Assembly (NCBI GenBank): GCA_016717325.1
Contig: JADKFV010000028.1
Coordinates: forward strand, 1 to 64,000
Direction: 5' to 3'
Origin: Bacteroidota bacterium
GTDB lineage: Bacteria; Bacteroidota; Bacteroidia; AKYH767-A; OLB10
DNA: 64,000 bases
A model generated the notes under the pieces. It saw only the letters and a list, made by a program, of their open reading frames with translations, searched no databases and was not told the DNA's origin. The position numbers were made by a program, and so were the translations under genes. Positions 45,326-53,143 of the stretch are shown piece after piece (the stretch's first letter is position 1; every line of letters begins with the position of its first letter).

Positions 45326-45815
45326 ATTACTTAACCGTCAGGTTTCACTTGAATCGGAATCGTCAAATGTTTATTTGGCAATGGCTTCGTGGTGCGAAGT
45401 TAAAGGCTATGGCGGTATTGCAGCTTTTCTTTATCATCACTCCGATGAAGAACGTATGCACATGTTGAAACTGGTGCATTTCATAAACGACCGTGGTGGT
45501 CATGCACTTGTACCTGCTATTGGTAAAGTGAAACATGAGTATAAATCTGCTAATGAAATATTTGAGTCAATTTATAGCCATGAGAAAAAAGTGACAGGTG
45601 AAATTAATAATCTTGTAGACCAATGTCTGAAAGAAAAAGATTATACCACTCATAATTTCTTACAATGGTATGTTAGTGAACAAATAGAAGAGGAATCGCT
45701 GGCAAGAACCCTTATTGACAAGCTAAATATGATAGGTAATGATAAAAGCGGCATGTATTTATTCGATAAAGAATGCCAGCAAATGAGTATGGCCGGGGGT
45801 GGTGCCAAAAAATAA
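45303..45815 (+). CDS. ftnA: Non-heme ferritin
   Basis: The 170-residue four-helix ferritin has the di-iron ferroxidase ligands in place: Glu in Ser-Leu-Glu-Ser-Glu near 17, the Asp-Glu-Glu-Arg-Met-His pair near 49-53, Glu near 94 and Gln-Ile-Glu-Glu-Glu near 127-130. It stores iron in the cytoplasm as a 24-mer. The product ends in a short Gly/Lys tail. The gene follows folD closely and precedes two small membrane-protein genes on the same strand. Confidence 0.95.
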   Translation: MISKKITELLNRQVSLESESSNVYLAMASWCEVKGYGGIAAFLYHHSDEERMHMLKLVHFINDRGGHALVPAIGKVKHEYKSANEIFESIYSHEKKVTGEINNLVDQCLKEKDYTTHNFLQWYVSEQIEEESLARTLIDKLNMIGNDKSGMYLFDKECQQMSMAGGGAKK

Positions 45816-45845
45816 AATACTTAGTATATAGTAATGGTTGCATAG

Positions 45846-46154
45846 ATGTTAAATATCAAGTTTTTATATTATCAGTTAAAAAACAATTTCGAGCTTATTT
45901 GCTGGTCAGGAGCCTTGGTATTATTAGCTGTATGTCCTATCAACGACCACATTATAATTTGTCCTTTCAGGCTGTTGAGTATTGTGGATTGTCCGGGATG
46001 TGGAATAAGCCGCAGCATGAGTTCCATTCTGCACGGCAACTTTGTTCAATCATGGCATTACCATCCGTTAGGATTATTTGCACTTATTGTTTTACTTAGC
46101 AGAATACTAGTTCTTGTACGCAGTACCAAAATAATTAAACCTTTAAACCAATAA
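45846..46154 (+). CDS. DUF2752 membrane protein
   Basis: The Cys-Pro-Gly-Cys-Gly-Ile-Ser-Arg motif near residue 49 followed by a helix with His-Gly and a Tyr-His-Pro-Leu turn is the signature of DUF2752, small inner-membrane proteins of unknown function. Two or three hydrophobic segments are present. It is followed four bases later by a TM2-domain protein; this pairing is common in Bacteroidota and suggests a shared role. Confidence 0.92.
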   Translation: MLNIKFLYYQLKNNFELICWSGALVLLAVCPINDHIIICPFRLLSIVDCPGCGISRSMSSILHGNFVQSWHYHPLGLFALIVLLSRILVLVRSTKIIKPLNQ

Positions 46155-46158
46155 AAAT

Positions 46159-46515
46159 ATGGATAGAAATTTTATGATGCTCATTCCGGGTGTTGAACCC
46201 GAAGAGATGATGTTCCTGAACAGCTACACACAAGATTTGAGCGAAAATCAATTCAAATCTTTCCTGATGGTTTACAATGGAAAGAGAAAAGATGCCCAAA
46301 CCATACTGATTTGCACACTGGTGGTAGTGCTTGGTTTTGCTGGTATTCAACGTTTTTTAATCAACCAGATTGGAATGGGAATATTATATTTATTAACTGG
46401 AGGCCTATGTCTTATAGGCACCATTATAGATGCAGTAAACCATAAAAAGCTTACCAATGAGTTCAATCAAAAAATGGCGATGGAATCGGTACAGATGGCA
46501 AAAATGATGGGTTGA
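46159..46515 (+). CDS. TM2-domain membrane protein
   Basis: A soluble helical N-terminus of about 45 residues precedes two membrane helices with the TM2 pattern: Gly-Ile-Gln-Arg-Phe-Leu, Gln-Ile-Gly-Met-Gly-Ile-Leu-Tyr-Leu-Leu-Thr-Gly-Gly-Leu and Ile-Gly-Thr-Ile-Ile-Asp. It is 118 residues long. The function of TM2 proteins is not established. It is the last gene of a run (ferritin, DUF2752, TM2) ending at a strong hairpin. Confidence 0.93.
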   Translation: MDRNFMMLIPGVEPEEMMFLNSYTQDLSENQFKSFLMVYNGKRKDAQTILICTLVVVLGFAGIQRFLINQIGMGILYLLTGGLCLIGTIIDAVNHKKLTNEFNQKMAMESVQMAKMMG

Positions 46516-46535
46516 TATTTTTAAAGAAAGATAGT

Positions 46536-46575
46536 AAATCTCATGCTGTAAAACTTACAGTATGAGATTTTTTTT
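46536..46575. terminator. Bidirectional terminator between convergent genes
   Basis: AAATCTCATGCTGTA (46536-46550) pairs with TACAGTATGAGATTT (46556-46570) with one mismatch, and a T-run follows to 46575 on the plus strand. It serves the TM2 gene and, on the other strand, the exonuclease gene. Confidence 0.85.
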
Positions 46576-46577
46576 GT

Positions 46578-47147
46578 TTACATCACTCCTATTTTTTTCA
46601 ATTCGAAAAAACATTTTACTGTTGCTGCAATATCTGCCGCGGCATTATGTGCCTCACCAAAATCGTGGTTGAATAGCTTCATATGCAACTCAGTTAACTT
46701 GGGCCATTTAAAACCATAAGGTCCTTCTATACCGCAATATTTTGTAGCACTAAGCATGGTGCATAGTTTTGGTGGGGTGGCAATGCTATCCTGCATATTG
46801 TTTCGCAAAAATTCGGCACCCATTATTTTTTCATCGAAACTCATATTGTGTGCTACAAGTGTTTGCGACTTTTCGATTTGCGATTGAAAATAAATCAACA
46901 CATCCATTAGCGCTACTCCTTCGTCCATGGCACGCTCGGTAGTTATTCCATGTACACGCGAAGCATCAACAGGTATGGTAAAACCCTCAGGCTTGATAAT
47001 ATAATCAGCGGCCAAAATTTTACCACCCTCCTTGTCATACAAACTAAATGCAAGTTGAACAAGGCGCGGCCAATTATTCACATCGGTAACAGGTGCCTTC
47101 CAATTACGAGGTAATCCTGTAGTTTCGGTATCGAAAAATAAATACAT
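46578..47147 (-). CDS. DnaQ-like 3'-5' exonuclease (DEDDh)
   Basis: The ATG at 47147 is preferred since it directly starts the first strand Tyr-Leu-Phe-Phe-Asp-Thr-Glu-Thr-Thr-Gly (Exo I); the frame open to 47171 only adds eight residues. Exo II lies at Val-Ala-His-Asn-Met-Ser-Phe-Asp and Exo III at His-Asn-Ala-Ala-Ala-Asp, so the DEDDh residues are all present. It is of single-domain size (189 residues), like the epsilon-type or WRN-like proofreading nucleases. The role may be DNA repair or RNA processing. Confidence 0.93.
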   Translation of the reverse strand: MYLFFDTETTGLPRNWKAPVTDVNNWPRLVQLAFSLYDKEGGKILAADYIIKPEGFTIPVDASRVHGITTERAMDEGVALMDVLIYFQSQIEKSQTLVAHNMSFDEKIMGAEFLRNNMQDSIATPPKLCTMLSATKYCGIEGPYGFKWPKLTELHMKLFNHDFGEAHNAAADIAATVKCFFELKKIGVM

Positions 47148-47278
47148 TATTGAGGAATATAATTTGTGCAAGTATAGAAGTTAAAAGTAATTAATAGTGT
47201 GTGAAAAAATAATTTATCAACTAATGATAATCATATCGAAAAAAAAACACTTCATTTGTAATACTAAATCAAAATAAT

Positions 47279-47383
47279 ATGGCAAAAGAAAAAGGTCCAA
47301 TTAAAGAAACAAAAAAACCTGCAGCAAAAACGTTGAAAGAAAAACGTGCTGCAAAACAAGAAAAGAAAAGCAATAAAAAGTAA
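47279..47383 (+). CDS. Small basic protein, 34 residues
   Basis: ATG at 47279 to TAA at 47381-47383 encodes a product of which about 40 percent of residues are Lys or Arg, with Ala, Glu and Pro making up most of the rest, starting Met-Ala-Lys-Glu-Lys-Gly-Pro-Ile-Lys-Glu. A good terminator follows within 20 bases, so it is a self-contained transcript. Its charge suggests nucleic-acid binding. No homologue is recognised with certainty; similar very small basic proteins occur in Bacteroidota. Confidence 0.65.
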   Translation: MAKEKGPIKETKKPAAKTLKEKRAAKQEKKSNKK

Positions 47384-47403
47384 TTTCTTTTTTTAGTAAC
47401 ACG

Positions 47404-47440
47404 AACAGCAACATTATTAATTTATTGTTGCTGTTTTTTT
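47404..47440 (+). terminator. Rho-independent terminator of the small basic gene
   Basis: AACAGCAACA (47404-47413) pairs with TGTTGCTGTT (47426-47435) and leads into T7. It is the only obvious signal after the 34-residue gene. Confidence 0.85.
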
Positions 47441-47813
47441 ATGCATTTATTGATTACACCTTTTTATGGCCTTTGTATTGAAGTAAATTCTTTAATGTAA
47501 ATTATAATTGCCCCCACAAATGCCTCCATATAAAATGTGACAATCTAAATCATTCTCTTTTTTTCATGAAGAGTAATTAGATTTTCGAATGAAAACATAA
47601 CGTACCTTTAGTAATGGCGAACAACTTCACTAGCTTGTTTTTCCAAAACCTAAGTTGTTTCGGTATAAGCCTAATCCAGAATTTGAATATTATAGGTTAC
47701 GCACGGAAATAAATAATTTGGAATTTAAAATTGAAATATAAAACTTACCTTGGTCAAAATAAATCTTTGAAAATCGGAACAATTGAAAAGAAAAAGCTAA
47801 ACAACACCTTTAC
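47441..47813. other. 373-base intergenic stretch without visible features
   Basis: AT-rich spacer upstream of a secreted-protein gene. I see no open frame, hairpin or repeat of note. The promoter of the next gene should be here, but no TAnnTTTG box is well placed. Confidence 0.5.
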
Positions 47814-49222
47814 ATGAAAAATTATTTCTTATTCTTTTTTGCACTCTTTTTTTGCAGATATTCTCAATCACAAAACGTAAACTGGGGTTGGGGTCCTGAT
47901 ATTACGATAACGCAGAACGGGCAAACTATTTCTTGTTCGGTTGTCGACCCTGAAACCTTCCAAACTATGACTAAAAGTTATAACAATGTTTATGACCTGC
48001 AATACAATGAAGGTGTTGTGTCTTGGCATCTAGGCAATTATGTTCATGTAGTTATTTATGATGTAAATAAACATGCATTTAATGATACATCACTTATTAA
48101 TAATGTTGCTGTCCTGCAACGGATGTTATAAACAACGACCGTGTAGTTGCTTGGAAAAACAACTATTACATGAACTACATTGTTTTTGATGCGGAACATA
48201 GCGAGTGGAAATATAATCTTTTTTTAAACTCCACTACAAGCTACTCAAATTTCGATAACAAGAATGGCATTGTTGTTTGGGCTAACGGCAACCATGTTGG
48301 CTATGCTGCATTTGATGCAGAGCTAAACAAATGGAAAGCACAACTATCTATTAATACAGGGAGTAATTTATCCAATTTTATTCTATCAGAAAATATTCTT
48401 GCCTGGAGCAATTTGTACGGTGTTCATGTTTCAATATTCAATCCATTTACGCATATCATTCAATCATATTCGCATGTAAATGGGAGTACTATTTTTAGCA
48501 ACTTTTTAAATAAAGATGGGGTCGTAGCTTGGAGTAATAGTAATACTGCCCATGCCTTGTGTTTTGATGTCGATGCTTTTTTCTGGGCATTCCATTCCTA
48601 CGCACATAACTCCTCAAACTTTACAAATTTCATGCTTTCGGACGGAACTTTAAATTATGAAAATAATGGAACACCTTTTCAATTTGGCTATGATATTGGT
48701 TCGAATTCATGGCAACAAAACTATTTAACTACAATGGAGTGTAATCTTAAATTATTTCAACACGATACAGCGAATGTGGTTTCAATAAATTGTCTATCGC
48801 TAGGTGGCAACATTTACAACTATACAATGGGCGATGGGCATACCATCACCGAACGCTGGGCATTTAAAAGATATTCTAATGCCGGAATTTATAACGTCAA
48901 TTTAAATGTTGCCAACAATGCTTCCAATACAAATTGCACACAGACTGTCCAAATGACTGAGCTGCCCGAACTGAATTCACATGCTGATATAAGCATCAAA
49001 CATTCGATATTGGATGGAAGTCATACATTATTTATAACGTCAAATAAGACTATTGATAAAATTGAAATTAGAAATTTGGTTGGAGAGTTACTTCAAAGCA
49101 TTGAAGGTAACAAATCACAAAAAAAGGAGATTTCCTATAACCCGCGATTCGTGGGAATATTGATAGTGTCGGTTTTTGTAAGTACAGGACAAGTTATACA
49201 TCAAAAAGTTTTAACATTTTAA
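47814..49222 (+). CDS. Secreted protein with repeated WxNxxH..FD motif, one frameshift
   Basis: A signal peptide of about 20 residues (ending Ser-Gln-Ser-Gln) precedes at least five repeats of about 40-45 residues of the form Val-Val-Ala-Trp-x-Asn-x-x-x-x-His-x-x-x-Phe-Asp...Trp. A degenerate PKD-like segment (about 320-380) and a short sorting-type C-terminus follow. The frame from 47814 stops at 48131 and the rest resumes in another frame at Val-Ile-Asn-Asn-Asp-Arg-Val-Val-Ala-Trp. One base lost near 48118-48119 explains this, giving 469 residues. The repeat could be a small propeller; I do not recognise the family. Confidence 0.8.
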
Positions 49223-49227
49223 CATAC

Positions 49228-49255
49228 AAGCATCACAAAATGATTATTGATGCTT
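49228..49255 (+). terminator. Possible hairpin terminator
   Basis: AAGCATCA (49228-49235) pairs with TGATGCTT (49248-49255) just past the stop of the secreted repeat protein. The following tract is only weakly T-rich. Confidence 0.4.
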
Positions 49256-49366
49256 TAGTAGTTTTAGGTGTAACAACTTGAATCAAATTCACAAAAAAAG
49301 TGTATGCTTCCTCAATACTAAACAAACTAAAAGGAATATTATTGATGCAATGATTTTTTTGTAAAA

Positions 49367-50215
49367 TCACTCTTCGTCTTCACTTCTTATAAATGGCGGG
49401 TCAAAACCACCATCAACCCAATTATATGTTCGTGTTTCTTTGGTGTTTATTTCCCAATTATGTTCTTCGTCTCTCAATTCATATGATTGCGCTGCGAAAA
49501 AAACTTTGCCTTCAACACCACCACTATCTTGTGGAAATACAAAACTTTCACTGTGCCAGTCTCCCCCATCGCTCATATCCGATAAATGCGCGAGATATTT
49601 AATTTCGCCTTCGGTCCAGTTGTAATAAATTATTCCTCCGCCTTCGCCACATGCCTCGGCATAGTGGTCTATTTGTATAATTTTATCGATGCCATCGAGT
49701 CCGCGATTACCGGTTAAAGTAATTTCAAAAGCCTTAACATAAAATGAATCTAACATTTCGAATGTGAGTTGATTTAAGTAGTAGGTTTTAAACGAAAAAT
49801 AAACTTGATTGTCTTTCGACTCCACACTCATAAGCAAAGTCGTTTGATTAATTTCATTTTCAAATCGAGCCAATGCCAGGTCTGTTGCTTTTACATAGCC
49901 GGTTTTCGAACGATACTTTACTTTATAATATTCGGGCAATTGATAATTTTCATTATTAACTACACCAGCTTCAAAAATAAATAATGTATCGCCAGCATTA
50001 CAACCAGCAATTATTTTAGACGTAGAATCGGCCGACTTGTAGATATCGGTTTTAGCATTTAAAGCAAATAGTGTATCGCCTTTTGCATGAGGTTGATATG
50101 TGTAGAAGGTTGGCATGCCTTGTTGGGCAAAGGCATCGCTTTGCACACAAATTAAAATACTAATTACCAGTAATCTTAAAAAGTATTTCAACGACTTTAT
50201 TAAAACAAGTTTCAT
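49367..50215 (-). CDS. Exported protein with SH3-like domain
   Basis: A long signal peptide (cleavage near Ser-Asp-Ala-Phe-Ala-Gln) precedes a bacterial SH3-like domain (about residues 45-115: Leu-Asn-Ala-Lys-Thr-Asp-Ile-Tyr...Ile-Ile-Ala-Gly-Cys-Asn-Ala-Gly-Asp-Thr-Leu...Tyr-Lys-Val-Lys-Tyr-Arg-Ser-Lys-Thr-Gly-Tyr-Val-Lys). The remaining 165 residues form a beta-rich domain with an acidic C-terminus that I do not recognise. It is likely periplasmic or surface. No sorting domain is seen. Confidence 0.78.
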   Translation of the reverse strand: MKLVLIKSLKYFLRLLVISILICVQSDAFAQQGMPTFYTYQPHAKGDTLFALNAKTDIYKSADSTSKIIAGCNAGDTLFIFEAGVVNNENYQLPEYYKVKYRSKTGYVKATDLALARFENEINQTTLLMSVESKDNQVYFSFKTYYLNQLTFEMLDSFYVKAFEITLTGNRGLDGIDKIIQIDHYAEACGEGGGIIYYNWTEGEIKYLAHLSDMSDGGDWHSESFVFPQDSGGVEGKVFFAAQSYELRDEEHNWEINTKETRTYNWVDGGFDPPFIRSEDEE

Positions 50216-50317
50216 TTATTAATTTCTAAAATTTAATTCAGGTTAAATACAAATAATATAAAATTGCTGTTTCATACATTCAACAACGCATTTAAAGAAC
50301 AATTGGAAAACACATTT

Positions 50318-50414
50318 TCACCTCTTCACAAACTCTTTCCACCACACTACAAAATTAAGAATGTACCACACCTTGGTTCCTTGTTTGGTGTCGAAGTAAT
50401 GCTTTATAATTTTA
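50318..50414 (-). pseudogene. Duplicated 3' end of an asparagine synthase gene
   Basis: Read on the minus strand, this stretch encodes Lys-His-Tyr-Phe-Asp-Thr-Lys-Gln-Gly-Thr-Lys-Val-Trp-Tyr-Ile-Leu-Asn-Phe and ends Glu-Phe-Val-Lys-Arg-stop, the same as the end of asnB 736 bases away. Over 50322-50414 against 51058-51150 only about eight bases differ, nearly all silent, plus Val for Met, and the stop is TGA rather than TAA. Upstream of it lies unrelated AT-rich sequence. It is the tail of an asnB paralogue truncated by recombination or insertion. Confidence 0.8.
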
Positions 50415-50491
50415 GGTATTTATATAATATATTATTTTTTTTAAAATCATTTTTGCGATTATAAAATGCAACACTTATAAAATTAATTATT

Positions 50492-50755
50492 TCAATTCAT
50501 TTCAAAAAGCATATCTGGACATAAATCCAAAGGCGCTGAAAACTCTTTACCATTCTCATCTTTCATTGTCATCAAATTACTCCAAGACAAAGTAGGATAA
50601 TCATCTAGCTTTACACTATTAAATACATGACTAGGGGTCAGTTGTGGATATTTATTTACTACACTTGTCAAATCAATTTTTTTTACAACATTGTTTTCAA
50701 ATTTCAAAACAATGAATGGATAGTCAATCTGAATTATTTCTATTATAGTATGCAT
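50492..50755 (-). CDS. DUF2442-family protein
   Basis: The 87-residue protein has the DUF2442 pattern: opening strands with Ile-Val-Leu-Lys-Phe-Glu-Asn, then Ile-Asp-Leu-Thr-Ser-Val-Val, Phe-Asn-Ser-Val-Lys-Leu-Asp-Asp-Tyr-Pro-Thr-Leu-Ser-Trp and a Pro-Leu-Asp-Leu-Cys-Pro-Asp-Met-Leu-Phe end. Its ATG overlaps the stop of a broken DUF4160 gene by one base (TAATG). DUF4160/DUF2442 pairs are frequent in bacteria and are sometimes listed as toxin-antitoxin-like, but no mechanism is established. Confidence 0.82.
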   Translation of the reverse strand: MHTIIEIIQIDYPFIVLKFENNVVKKIDLTSVVNKYPQLTPSHVFNSVKLDDYPTLSWSNLMTMKDENGKEFSAPLDLCPDMLFEMN

Positions 50756-51017
50756 TATTCCAAAGGTTTTATTTTTTTCAAAATTCCATAACTGTTTAAA
50801 TTGTTATAATTTTCAAACTAATTCTTTTCCGTTTAGCATTTGCCATTCTTTTTTATCTGTTTCTTACTTTGATTTGGCATTTCATCAGCTTCTAAACATC
50901 ATTCTTCTTTGCCATTTCAATTAAAGCTCTAAAATTGCCGTACTCTTTATGAAAATGACTTAATTAATAATAAAACATTTTTATAACTATTCCATAAAAT
51001 CTGGAAATTTCAGGCAT
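50755..51017 (-). pseudogene. DUF4160 gene broken by several frameshifts
   Basis: On the minus strand, the ATG at 51017 starts Met-Pro-Glu-Ile-Ser-Arg-Phe-Tyr-Gly-Ile-Val-Ile-Lys-Met-Phe-Tyr-Tyr, the typical DUF4160 beginning. Then the frame stops. The next conserved block, His-Phe-His-Lys-Glu-Tyr-Gly-Asn-Phe-Arg-Ala-Leu-Ile-Glu, and the last blocks, Gln-Met-Leu-Asn-Gly-Lys-Glu-Leu-Val and Lys-Lys-Ile-Lys-Pro-Leu-Glu-stop, appear in other frames. The overall span is right for an 87-codon gene. At least four indels are needed. It directly precedes and overlaps the DUF2442 start, the normal order of this pair. Confidence 0.75.
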
Positions 51018-51053
51018 GTTTAATTATTTTAAACGCAAATATAATAATCAAAT

Positions 51054-53030
51054 TTATCTCTTCACAAACTCTTTCCACCACATTACAAAATTAAGAATGT
51101 ACCACACCTTGGTTCCTTGTTTAGTATCGAAGTAGTGCTTTATCATTTTGGGATCAATAATTTCGGTTTCTTTGGCAAAGGAATTTATTTCGTCCATGGC
51201 AAATTTGCCGAGGTCTTCGAAAAACCATTCAAATACAGGCGTTCCAAAGCCTTGCTTTTTACGATAGATAATTTCGGGCGGCAATATTCCTTCGACAGCT
51301 TTTTTTAATATATGTTTACTCTCGCCATTCTTTGTTTTCATTGCTGCAGGTATTCCCATGGCATATTCCACAAATTTATGATCGAGAAACGGCACACGTG
51401 CTTCGAGTGATACAGCCATACTCATTTTATCAACACGCATTAAAAGCAATTCTGCAATACGCACTTTTACATCGAAATAGCTCATCCAGTTTACCTGTGC
51501 TTTTTCGGGTGTGCTGGCTAAATATTTTGTGTAATAAGGCTTTATTATTTCCCAGGTGGTATAATCTTTAAACTGATTGCGAAGCTGCGGATGCATGATG
51601 GCTTTCTTTTCATTCTCGGCAAAAGAAGTAATACCACCCCAAAACAATTGCTTGTCTTGATGTGTGCCACGGTACATCATTTCGTATGGCAGCGAATATT
51701 CTTTACCCATCATTTTTAAAGCACCCATTCCGGCATGCATGCCCAATCCGGCAAAGGGCAATTCGCTTTTTGCCTGAAGATTCGAAAAGCGTTTCCATGT
51801 ATCGTAACCCCAAAATAATTCATCGCTGCCCTCCCCTACCTGACAAACAGTAACACCATTGTCGCGTGCCAGCTTCGAAACAAAATACACCGGCACACAA
51901 ACAGGATCGGCAATGGGCTCGTCCTGATGGTGAATTAACTGTGGAAGAAAATCCATTAAATCTTTTTGCGTAAGCGCCAACTCATGATAGTCGCAACCAA
52001 ATTGTTTGGCAACTTTACGGGCATACTCAAATTCGTTTTTATAGGTGGAAAGTTTTTCATCGTTGGCATAACCTACTGTAAAGGCCTGTACGGGTTTGTC
52101 CGATATTTCGCTGAAGAGTGCAGTGTTTAAACTTGAATCGACTCCACCCGATAAAAATACACCAACAGGCACATCGGCCTCCAAACGATACTTTACCGAA
52201 GTGCGCAGAAGGTCTATTAACTCTTCCTGTATACGTTCCTGTGTTTTGTTTCCGTGGTATTCTACATTATCATATATATCCCAGTATTCGGTTTGCTCAC
52301 TCACTTTACCGTTTTCAATTTTTATATAATGCCCGGGCTTAAGTTTGTAAATATTAGCAAACAAAGTATTGGGGGCAGGCACAGTGAGAAAAGTGAAATA
52401 ATCGTAAAACCCTTGTTCGTTTAATTCGCGCTTTACCGTTTCGTCTTCAATGATGGCTTTTATTTCGCTGGCAAAATAAAACCGGCCATTTGCTTGTGTG
52501 TAGTATAGTGGTTTAATACCTATGCGGTCGCGCACCATGTAAAACAAATCTTTCTTTTTATCCCACAAGCAAAAAGCAAACATGCCCCGAAATTTGTGTA
52601 TACATTCTATGCCCCATTTTTTGTAAGCATAAATCATCATTTCGGTATCGGAGTGCGAGGTTTTAAATTTATAACCATCGCGTTCCAGTTCGGGTCGTAT
52701 TTCTTTGTGGTTATATATTTCGCCATTAAAAATTATCCACACATCGCCATCGGCATCGCTCATGGGTTGAAAAGCAACAGTGCTCAAATCGATAATAGAA
52801 AGTCTGCGGTGCGCCAATCCAATACTGCGGTGATTATCGCATTGAAACAAATATGTTTTATCGCGTCCTGCCACCGATTTATCAATAAGATTGCGATCAT
52901 AATTACCGGCAAATAGAAATCCATCGCCATCGGGCCCGCGGTGGCTCATGGTATCGCTCATGCGTATAAGTTTCGAAGGCGCTATAGGTTCATTATTATC
53001 GAGGGCAATAACCCCAAGTATTCCGCACAT
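51054..53030 (-). CDS. asnB: Asparagine synthase (glutamine-hydrolysing) family amidotransferase
   Basis: The Ntn-type glutaminase domain starts with the catalytic Cys2 (Met-Cys-Gly-Ile-Leu-Gly) and includes Ser-His-Arg-Gly-Pro-Asp-Gly, Arg-Leu-Ser-Ile-Ile-Asp and Phe-Asn-Gly-Glu-Ile-Tyr-Asn. The synthetase domain has the pyrophosphate loop Leu-Ser-Gly-Gly-Val-Asp-Ser-Ser near residue 285 and Glu-Gly-Ser-Asp-Glu-Leu-Phe-Trp-Gly-Tyr. At 658 residues it is at the long end, like AsnB forms encoded with polysaccharide genes, where the acceptor can be a sugar acid rather than aspartate. Its 3' end is duplicated downstream beyond a DUF4160/DUF2442 module. Confidence 0.94.
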   Translation of the reverse strand: MCGILGVIALDNNEPIAPSKLIRMSDTMSHRGPDGDGFLFAGNYDRNLIDKSVAGRDKTYLFQCDNHRSIGLAHRRLSIIDLSTVAFQPMSDADGDVWIIFNGEIYNHKEIRPELERDGYKFKTSHSDTEMMIYAYKKWGIECIHKFRGMFAFCLWDKKKDLFYMVRDRIGIKPLYYTQANGRFYFASEIKAIIEDETVKRELNEQGFYDYFTFLTVPAPNTLFANIYKLKPGHYIKIENGKVSEQTEYWDIYDNVEYHGNKTQERIQEELIDLLRTSVKYRLEADVPVGVFLSGGVDSSLNTALFSEISDKPVQAFTVGYANDEKLSTYKNEFEYARKVAKQFGCDYHELALTQKDLMDFLPQLIHHQDEPIADPVCVPVYFVSKLARDNGVTVCQVGEGSDELFWGYDTWKRFSNLQAKSELPFAGLGMHAGMGALKMMGKEYSLPYEMMYRGTHQDKQLFWGGITSFAENEKKAIMHPQLRNQFKDYTTWEIIKPYYTKYLASTPEKAQVNWMSYFDVKVRIAELLLMRVDKMSMAVSLEARVPFLDHKFVEYAMGIPAAMKTKNGESKHILKKAVEGILPPEIIYRKKQGFGTPVFEWFFEDLGKFAMDEINSFAKETEIIDPKMIKHYFDTKQGTKVWYILNFVMWWKEFVKR

Positions 53031-53143
53031 AGTTTCATTTTATTTGGTGTAAAGAAAGTTATACCAATTGGAATATGAAACACCTTAAAATATTGACGCT
53101 GTATATTAAGTTTTACTTAACAAAACATGCAAAAAGACCATCT

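Noticed and set aside
45773..46099. Plus-strand frame of 108 codons overlapping ferritin and DUF2752
   Set aside because: It is a shadow of the two clearly coding frames and has no domain of its own.
50264..50464. Plus-strand open frame of 66 codons
   Set aside because: It is the antisense of the duplicated asnB 3' end plus AT-rich flank, with no start signal or protein-like composition.
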